NCBI GenBank assembly: GCA_024516035.1
Contig: CM044961.1
Location: forward strand, 35,068,953 to 35,132,952
Source: Bactericera cockerelli
Taxonomy: Eukaryota > Arthropoda > Insecta > Hemiptera > Triozidae
Direction of reading: 5' to 3'
Length of the DNA stretch: 64,000 nt
Below, one piece after another: positions 59,101 to 64,000 of this stretch. Numbering within the stretch: the stretch's first letter is position 1; the number at the start of each line of letters is the position of its first letter. A program made the translations under genes and the position numbers. The notes below the pieces were generated by a model that did not search any database, was not told where the DNA came from, and saw only the letters and a program-made list of their open reading frames with translations.

Positions 59101-62100
59101 TCACATCATCCAAAGTCTGAGCCGACATATAGGTTAAGTCTCACATCATCTGAGCCGACATATAAGTTAAGACTCACATCATCCAAAACCTGAGCTGACA
59201 TATAGGTTAAGACTCACATCATCCAAAGCCTGAGCTGGCATAGTATAGGTTAACACTCTCATCATCCAAAGTCTGAGCCGACATATAGGTTAAGACTCAC
59301 ATCATCCAAAGCCTGAGCTGGCATAGTATAGGTTAACACTCTCATCATCCAAAGTCTGAGCCGACATATAGGTTAAGTCTCACATCATCCAGAGCCTGAG
59401 CCGACATATAGGTTAAGACTCACATCATCCAGAGCCTGAGCCGACATATAGGTTAAGACTCACATCATCCAAGCCTGAGCCGACATATAGGTTAAGACTC
59501 ACATCATCCAAAGTCTGAGCCGACATATAGGTTAAGACTCACATCATCCAAAGCCTGAGCTGGCATAGTATAGGTTAACACTCTCATCATCCAAAGTCTG
59601 AGCCGACATATAGGTTAAGACTCACATCATCCAAAGCCTGAGCCGACATATAGGTTAAGACTCACATCATCCAAAGCCTGAGCTGGCATAGTATAGGTTA
59701 ACACTCTCATCATCCAAAGTCTGAGCCGACATATAGGTTAAGACTCACATCATCCAAAGCCTGAGCTGGCATAGTATAGGTTAAGACTCACATCATCCAA
59801 AGTCTGAGCCGACATATAGGTTAAGTCTCACATCATCTGAGCCGACATATAAGTTAAGACTCACATCATCCAAAACCTGAGCTGACATATAGGTTAAGAC
59901 TCACATCATCCAAAGCCTGAGCTGGCATAGTATAGGTTAACACTCTCATCATCCAAAGTCTGAGCCGACATATAGGTTAAGACTCACATCATCCAAAGCC
60001 TGAGCTGGCATAGTATAGGTTAACACTCTCATCATCCAAAGTCTGAGCCGACATATAGGTTAAGACTCACATCATCCAGAGCCTGAGCCGACATATAGGT
60101 TAAGACTCACATCATCCAAAGCCTGAGCTGGCATAGTATAGGTTAACACTCTCATCATCCAAAGTCTGAGCCGACATATAGGTTAAGACTCACATCATCC
60201 AAAGCCTGAGCTGGCATAGTATAGGTTAAGACTCACATCATCCAAAGTCTGAGCCGACATATAGGTTAAGTCTCACATCATCTGAGCCGACATATAAGTT
60301 AAGACTCACATCATCCAAAACCTGAGCTGACATATAAGTTAAGACTCACATCATCCAAAGCCTGAGCCGACATATAGGTTAAGACTCACATCATCCAAAG
60401 CCTGAGCTGACATATAAGTTAAGACTCACATCATCCAAAGCCTGAGCCGACATATAGGTTAAGACTCACATCATCCAAAGCCTGAGCCGACATATAGGTT
60501 AAGACTCACATCATCCAAAGCCTGAGCCGACATATAGGTTAAGACTCACATCATCCAAGCCTGAGCCGACATGTAGGTTAAGACTCACATCATCCAAAGC
60601 CTGAGCCGACATATAGGTTAAGACTCACATCATCCAAAGCCTGAGCCGACATATAGGTTAAGACTCACATCATCCAAGCCTGAGCCGACATATAGGTTAA
60701 GGCTTAAGACCGGGGTTAAGTGGCAGAGAATGCCACTTAACCCCGGTTAATTTTTATTACAAAACAATTGTAATAAAAATTAATTTTTCTCTTTGTACAT
60801 ATTTCTAAGTTTTTTTTTTAATTTATTGTTATTTTTTTTGTTGTTGTTGTTGTTTTTTTTTTTTTTTTTTTTTTTTTTTTAGCATTGTTCCAACGAAGCA
60901 ATTTGACAAGCTCCACTTACAAGAACAATGAGAAGAAGTTAGATAGTGAGAGGAAAAAAAAAAAAAATAATAATAAATAATAAGTATAAAATCAAGTTGG
61001 TACTAATCCTAGCATCTCCTTACATTGATGATTGTTTTGTAAAAAAAATAAAGTGTAAATAAATAAAATAAAATAAAAACTCACATCATCCAAGGCCTGA
61101 GCCGCCATATAGGTGGCGAATCCCTCGTTGAGCCACAGGTCCGTCCACCACTTCATGGTGACCAGGTTCCCGAACCATTGGTGCGCCAATTCATGGGCGA
61201 CGGTGTTGGCTATGCCATATTCGTTGTGGATAGAGGAGCGGACATCGTCGAATAGAAGAGAAGCCTCCCTGGAAAAGAATAGAATGGAATGGATTTTAGT
61301 GGTTGGAATATATCCGAATAGAATGGAATATATCCGACTGGTGCGCCAATGCATGGGTGACGGTGTTGGCTATGCCATATTCATATAGATAGATAGATAG
61401 ATAATATATTTATTTAAACTTAATTGTTACAAATATTAAATACAGAGTTTGCAGTATACTGCAGTAAGTAGCATAAATTTGACTTGAAAAATACAATGTT
61501 TTACAATACCTGAGGTAATAAATCAAATAAAATACGTAGAGTAAAATTAGGAAAACAGATTCATTATCTACTGTTTTTTCTCTTACTGTCCTTAATTCTC
61601 ATCTTTCACACCTTCCTATACCTACTGTAGCTTTTATTTCTCATTTTTTCTCTCCATATCCCTGGAATAGAATAGAATGGAATAGATTTTAGTGGATGGA
61701 ATGTATCCGAATAGAATGGAATTAACCACTGGTGGACTGATTTATGGGAGATAGTGGTGGCTATGACATACGCTTTGTGGATGAAAGTGGTGGCTATGAC
61801 ATACGCTCCCCCAGCCTGGGTTGGGCCGACACGCAATGTCTATTACCTGTATGTGATGAGTCCCCATTGCTCTATAGCCCCAGCGCTGAATTCTTCAATA
61901 GCCACCATGTCCTGCTTGAGCAGGGGATAGCGGATGTAGGAGTAGCGCTACCAACATTAACCTCACCCAGCCCGGGTTGGGTCGACACGCAATGTCTATT
62001 ACCTGTACGTGATGAGTCCCCAGTTCTCCATGGCCCCGGCACTGAAGTCTGGAATAGCCACCATGTCTTGTTTGGGCAGGGGGATAGTGCATGTAGGAGT

Positions 62101-62883
62101 AGCGCTACCCACGTTAACCTCACCCAGCCTGGGTTGGGCCGACACTCAATGTCTATTACCTGTAAGTGATGAGTCCCCAGTTCTCCATGGCCCCGGCACT
62201 GAAGTCTGGAATAGCCACCATGTCTTGTTTGGGCAGAGGATAGCGGATGTTGAAGAAGCGCTACCCACGTTAACCTCACCCAGCCTGGGTTGGGGCGACA
62301 CGCAATGTCTATTACCTGTATGTGATGAGTCCCCAGTTCTCCATGGCCCCGGCACTGAAGTCTGGAATGGCCACCATGTCTTGTTTGGGCAGAGGATAGC
62401 GGATGTTGAAGTAGTGCTACCCACGTTTAACCTCACCCAGCCTGGGTTGGGCCGACACGCAATGTCTATTACCTGTATGTGATGAGACCCCAGTTCTCCA
62501 TGGCCCCGGCACTGAAGTCTGGAATGGCCACCATGTCTTGTTTGGGCAGAGGATAGCGGATGTTAAAGAAGCGCTCGAAGAAGCTGAGGAACTCAGGGCC
62601 GGCTTGAGCTGCGAAGTCCACCTTGAATGAGAGCAGTCATCATAGAAATCAGTTAAAATTCATGTTAAACCATTTAACTCCAGGAATAAAAATACTTTCA
62701 AACTCAGACAGAATAGAACAAACATAGGCGAATTCTCCCCACTCCAGCGAATGCAAAAATTAGGGAATAATATAGCTGACAAAGTAGATATATTTTTTTG
62801 CTGTCAAAATGAGTTATTCATGTGATTTTTATTTTATTTTAATAATATTGTAATAAATGGGAATACCTACATCCCGTCAGTTC

Positions 62884-62920
<37 letters not shown>

Positions 62921-63494
62921 AAAAATTGTAATATTTTTTGACATTTTTGGCACGTGAGAAATGTACAGGTAATTATCACATAAAAAGGTGCCTGGTTCCC
63001 CAGGTACCTTAGTGTGATAGCATAAGTGCATACTCGTAGTTATTTTATTTGATTAATTTTAAGTACTTATATATTTATTATGTTATTGTTATTCAAACCA
63101 TTGTAATGAAATGATTGAAATGACTATACTAAAAAAAAGAATAGTTTTTACACAATTGTGTCTACTTAGGAGGCTTCTTCAATCATTCAGATAATCATCT
63201 GTAGTAATAATAATAATAATCTGTACCTGATCGATGACGTCACGACAATCATCTGTACCTGATCAATGACGTCACGACAATCATCTGTACCTGATCAATG
63301 ACGTCACGACAATCATGTGTACCTGATCGATGACGTCACGACGGGCCCAGGTTCGAAACTGGACCTGGCTCGAGTTTTTGTCCGAGGTTCTGGATTCCCG
63401 GAATGTGAAGTCGGACACGATGAAAGCTACCAGATAGGTGGACATGGGAACTGAGCGCTGGAACACATCCAGTGACCAGCCGGGCTTGTCAGCT
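47028..63494 (-). CDS. M1 family zinc aminopeptidase (aminopeptidase N / glutamyl aminopeptidase type), 13 exons, 5' end outside window
   Basis: Exons on the minus strand: 63494-63323, 62621-62473, 61268-61085, 57879-57705, 57313-57165, 56429-56307, 55559-55349, 53822-53695, 52178-51999, 50973-50771, 49394-49190, 48544-48353, 47198-47028. Phases agree throughout (2242 nt in the window, about 746 aa). In order: [25 protein letters not shown] (substrate N-terminus binding), HELAH with the third zinc ligand in WLNEGF 18 residues later, then the ERAP1_C-like helical C-terminal domain ([32 protein letters not shown]). It ends QYQFPKAD with no hydrophobic GPI-anchor tail, unlike insect gut aminopeptidases. 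The family removes N-terminal residues from peptides. N-terminal domain, membrane anchor and promoter are outside the window. Introns are large and filled with repeats, several derived from the gene's own exon edges. Confidence 0.93.
47780..48352. repeat. CCCCTCTATTTATT-type array abutting the donor of aminopeptidase exon 48544-48353
   Basis: A pyrimidine-rich, 15-17-bp degenerate repeat (ATTCCCCTCTATTTATTT) of ~570 bp runs up to the exon donor (GTAATAAATAGAGG on the minus strand). A block of about 230 bp is duplicated: TATTTGACCCTATTTATT occurs near 47933 and 48163. The long open frame here is repeat-derived. Confidence 0.9.
48667..48850 (+). mobile_element. tRNA-derived SINE (family A), 3' truncated
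   Basis: Head CGCTCAGTGGTTCAGCCATC, B box GGGTTTGAACCC, body GTTGACCCAACACCTCAATG. The end is lost where another tRNA-like SINE head (48890-49010, minus, GGGATTCGAACCCGGG) follows. Confidence 0.82.
49562..50131 (-). mobile_element. Helitron-like element, minus strand, split by a SINE
   Basis: On the minus strand it starts TCTTAATATATAAATGTCAC and ends in a hairpin (GCGGGC...GCCCGC) and CTAG before T. The SINE at 49598-49924 interrupts it and duplicates GGGCCGAGGCAT. Confidence 0.7.
49598..49924 (-). mobile_element. tRNA-derived SINE (family E) with 12-bp target duplication
   Basis: GGGCCGAGGCAT occurs at 49586-49597 and 49925-49936. On the minus strand the head reads CCTCCGTGGCGTAATGGTTG with a tRNA-like B box (GAGTTCAACTC), then a body with GGTGAGGTTAATGTGGGTAG, and a tail GCAACCAGGTCAGATGAT. 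The clean duplication defines the full length as 327 bp. Confidence 0.9.
50153..50365 (+). mobile_element. tRNA-derived SINE (family E), partial and diverged
   Basis: GTCCAGAGATCTCGAGTTCA head, CGAACATGTCAGGCTTTGAT and CTACCCAGACTGAGTGAGG body. Other worn fragments of this family lie at 13925-14070, 27420-27530, 35320-35440 and 50998-51070. Confidence 0.7.
51130..51297 (+). pseudogene. LINE reverse transcriptase C-terminal fragment
   Basis: Encodes [20 protein letters not shown] and [20 protein letters not shown]. RLWNSLxxxIR...FKxxLxxYL is the usual C-terminal block of non-LTR reverse transcriptases. No upstream domain is attached. Confidence 0.75.
51739..51989. mobile_element. Foldback MITE beside an aminopeptidase donor
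   Basis: Arms of ~115 bp beginning ATGACGGGTTCTATAGATCT, pairing with the complement that ends 51989. The right end is 8 bp from the donor of exon 52178-51999. Confidence 0.88.
52179..52865. repeat. 117-129-bp tandem array carrying an aminopeptidase 3' splice site
   Basis: Six further copies lie upstream in the transcript of exon 52178-51999. GTCCAACATG marks occur at 52224, 52341, 52458, 52575, 52704 and 52832 (spacings 117, 117, 117, 129, 128). Each unit holds the acceptor (ATTCTCTATTCGATAG), then GTGATCCTGGACGTTATG and roughly 65 coding bases, then an AT-rich linker with ATCGATT. The 117-bp length is a multiple of three, which leaves a long open frame across the array. That frame is not the aminopeptidase frame. 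Confidence 0.94.
52925..53212 (-). mobile_element. tRNA-derived SINE (family A)
   Basis: Full-length copy on the minus strand: head AGCTCAGTGGTTAAGCACTC, B box GGGTTCGATCC, body GGGATACCTTCGGGGGCGCT, end at the TTTCATGGCTACGAAA motif. Confidence 0.88.
53490..53668 (+). mobile_element. Family F element
   Basis: Two end units, then GGTTCTGGGGGCCCTTGTCA and CCATCGTTCACGATGACGCC. It ends 26 bp from the donor of aminopeptidase exon 53822-53695. Confidence 0.85.
53885..54425. repeat. ~97-bp tandem repeat of a SINE tail
   Basis: Four copies of GACCTGGTTGCAGGGTTTCA...CTATTGTGACCAGGGAAG separated by (ATT)n at about 53885, 54148, 54248 and 54347. The sequence is the 3' part of the SINE family seen at 29683-30012 and 49598-49924. 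Confidence 0.85.
54695..54990 (-). mobile_element. SINE-like family H, rearranged copy
   Basis: Carries GGGGGACGTCAAACAGGAAG, CCAATGGGAAACTGGAGG and GTTTGCTTGGAGACCATCAC, the complement of the family H order. Confidence 0.7.
55120..55320 (+). mobile_element. Retroelement 3' tail (GTGTAAATAAATAAA end)
   Basis: GGGTTCAGTGGCAGAGAATG, TACAAAGCAATTGTAATTAA, then TTTTTGTACATATTTCTAAG and GTGTAAATAAATAAATAAA. Shortened copies lie at 57345-57445, 60705-60850 and 61015-61075. Confidence 0.7.
55650..55925 (+). mobile_element. Family F element
   Basis: Four end units followed by GGTTCTGGGGGCCCTTGTCA and CCATCGTTCACGATGACGCC, ending CCCTATGATGA. Confidence 0.87.
56150..56215 (-). repeat. Diverged copy of the donor end of aminopeptidase exon 56429-56307
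   Basis: TTACCTGGCTAAATCGAATG and CTTCTTGTTGTTCCCATACTC match the exon's TTACCTGGCTAAACCGGATA and CTTCTTGTTGTTTCCATACTC. The donor is retained. About 130 bp separate the two, joined by short repeats of CCTACCATTATCAA type. Confidence 0.8.
58160..58375 (-). mobile_element. tRNA-derived SINE (family B)
   Basis: Minus-strand copy with GTCAAGTGGTTAAGGAGGCG head, B box GGTTCGAATCTC, GACTCTGAGGGTTAGGTGGT body. It lies just before the splice-donor minisatellite. Confidence 0.88.
58401..60702. repeat. ~40-bp minisatellite made of the aminopeptidase catalytic-exon 5' splice site
   Basis: About 57 units of ~40 bp. On the minus strand a unit reads CTATATGTCGGCTCAGGC, TTTGGATGAT, then GTGAGT and CTTAAC. 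The real exon end (61113-61080) reads CTATATGGCGGCTCAGGC, CTTGGATGAT, GTGAGT. Many units keep an intact GTGAGT donor. Others have GTGAGA or lost the GT. Higher-order structure is visible: an 83-bp dimer with CTGGCATAGTATAGG, and a longer block marked by CACATCATCTGAGCC recurring near 59145, 59830 and 60275. Confidence 0.95.
61085..61268 (-). CDS. Aminopeptidase catalytic exon (HExxH...E)
   Basis: Encodes [20 protein letters not shown], then [20 protein letters not shown] and [19 protein letters not shown] supplies two zinc-binding His and the catalytic Glu. The Glu of LNEGF is the third zinc ligand. The exon ends AAQALDD at a GTGAGT donor. The last ~29 coding bases plus this donor are the unit of a 2.3-kb tandem array in the next intron. 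Confidence 0.95.
61276..61800. repeat. Degenerate copies of the aminopeptidase catalytic exon 5' part
   Basis: GTGCGCCAATGCATGGGTGA and GGTGTTGGCTATGCCATATT (61339-61380) repeat the HELAH-coding part of exon 61268-61085 with few changes. Weaker copies (GGTGGCTATGACATACGC, twice) lie at 61753-61806. They are joined by GAATAGAATGGAAT-type linkers and split by an AT-rich insertion at about 61385-61640. They have no continuous coding frame with the gene. Confidence 0.75.
61801..62472. repeat. 157-bp tandem array: GAMEN exon 3' end plus donor plus SINE piece
   Basis: ATTACCTGTA (complement of the donor) recurs with its C-C at 61844, 62001, 62158, 62314 and 62471, so units are 156-157 bp. Each holds the last ~105 bp of the GAMEN exon, its GTAATAG-type donor, and ~50 bp matching the SINE family found at 49598-49924 (CCCAGCCTGGGTTGGGCCG). 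The unit therefore formed after a SINE lay next to the exon, or by a junction of the two. Confidence 0.92.
62473..62621 (-). CDS. Aminopeptidase GAMEN exon
   Basis: Encodes [20 protein letters not shown], then [20 protein letters not shown] and [15 protein letters not shown] is the exopeptidase motif of M1 enzymes. The 3' ~105 bp of this exon and its donor are copied four more times downstream in ~157-bp units. Confidence 0.95.
63222..63330. repeat. 32-bp repeat of the aminopeptidase exon 63494-63323 donor
   Basis: ACCTGATC(A/G)ATGACGTCAC begins at 63225, 63257, 63289 and 63321, exactly 32 bp apart. On the minus strand each is GTCGTGACGTCATYGATCAG followed by GTACA: the last coding bases plus donor. 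The copy at 63321 is the real exon end. Confidence 0.93.
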
Positions 63495-63935
63495 CTGAGG
63501 AGAAGCAAGGGTTATTATTATTAGTATGAAAGCTACCAGATAGGTGGACATGGGAACTGAGCGCTGGAACACATCCAGTGACCAGCCAGGCTTGTCAGCT
63601 CTGAGGAGAAGCAAGGGTTATTATTATTAGTATGAAAGCTACCAGATAGGTGGACATAGGAACTGAGCGCTGGAACACATCCAGTGACCAGCCAGGCTTG
63701 TCAGCTCTGAGGAGAAGCAAGGGTTATTATTATTATTAGTATGAAAGCTACCAGATAGGTGGACATGGGAACTGAGCGCTGGAACACATCCAGTGACCAG
63801 CCGGGCTTGTCAGCTCTGAGGAGAAGCAAGGGTTATTATTATTATTAGTATGAAAGCTACCAGATAGGTGGACATGGGAACTGAGCGCTGGAACACATCC
63901 AGTGACCAGCCGGGCTTGTCAGCTCTGAGGAGAAG
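63490..63935. repeat. ~108-bp tandem copies of the aminopeptidase exon 63494-63323 acceptor side
   Basis: Four further copies of TTCTCCTCAG|AGCTGACAAG and the next ~80 coding bases lie upstream in the transcript, joined by (TTA)n linkers. The sequence is nearly identical between copies, which suggests recent origin. The same exon also has its other edge repeated at 63222-63330. Confidence 0.93.
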
Positions 63936-64000
63936 AAGAACAATAAAATAGTACCTGAGAGTTCATAGAACTAGTGGTTCTGTGAACTGTAAATCTCACA

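Noticed and set aside
58401..60702. CRISPR-like array of regular ~40-bp repeats
   Set aside because: No unique spacers. Units are directly adjacent and derive from a eukaryotic exon end.
62009..62482. 157-codon plus-strand frame
   Set aside because: Antisense of the GAMEN exon array. The real coding strand is minus.

Overview
The window looks like nuclear DNA of an insect: AT-rich introns with GT-AG splice sites, several families of tRNA-derived SINEs, DUF4817/Tc1-mariner transposons, Helitron-like ends and hAT-like MITEs. Family and order cannot be fixed from the sequence. Hemiptera is a weak guess from overall repeat style. All genes below were assembled exon by exon, because nearly every long open frame in the window is either an exon or repeat sequence.

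Four protein-coding genes are present. (1) WDR45B/WIPI3, minus strand, 14483 to 6379, 7 exons, about 356 aa, an autophagy PROPPIN. (2) CLUAP1/IFT38, plus strand, 15141 to 20236, 8 exons, about 403 aa, an intraflagellar transport protein. One base appears to be missing in exon 5. These two genes are head to head, 657 bp apart, and the gap holds a perfect RFX-type X-box. (3) A nuclear protein of about 927 aa with a C-terminal RAI1/TCF20-type extended PHD finger, minus strand, 38225 to 23897, 9 exons. (4) A gluzincin M1 aminopeptidase (aminopeptidase N/glutamyl aminopeptidase type), minus strand, 13 exons from 63494 to 47028. Its 5' end lies beyond the window.

Most of the remaining sequence is repeats. 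They include at least six SINE families, a Tc1/mariner deletion derivative with TA target duplications (12486-13388), a long-TIR mariner relative (3091-4881), a 1.5-kb near-palindrome carrying a ladder of transposon-end motifs (33362-34850), a hAT-type element with a perfect 8-bp duplication (30503-31212), a candidate PIF/Harbinger-like element (41438-44365), Helitron ends and several small foldback MITEs.

The most unusual signal is a pattern rather than a single gene. At least thirteen local repeats contain an exon fragment, nearly always an exon edge: a stop codon, a 5' splice site or a 3' splice site with the neighbouring coding bases. All four genes are affected. Three of the four genes have a tandem array across their stop codon. 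One aminopeptidase intron carries about 57 copies of a 5' splice site. Transposon ends also lie within about 25 bp of many donor sites. I treat this exon-edge array pattern as the main candidate for a new phenomenon.
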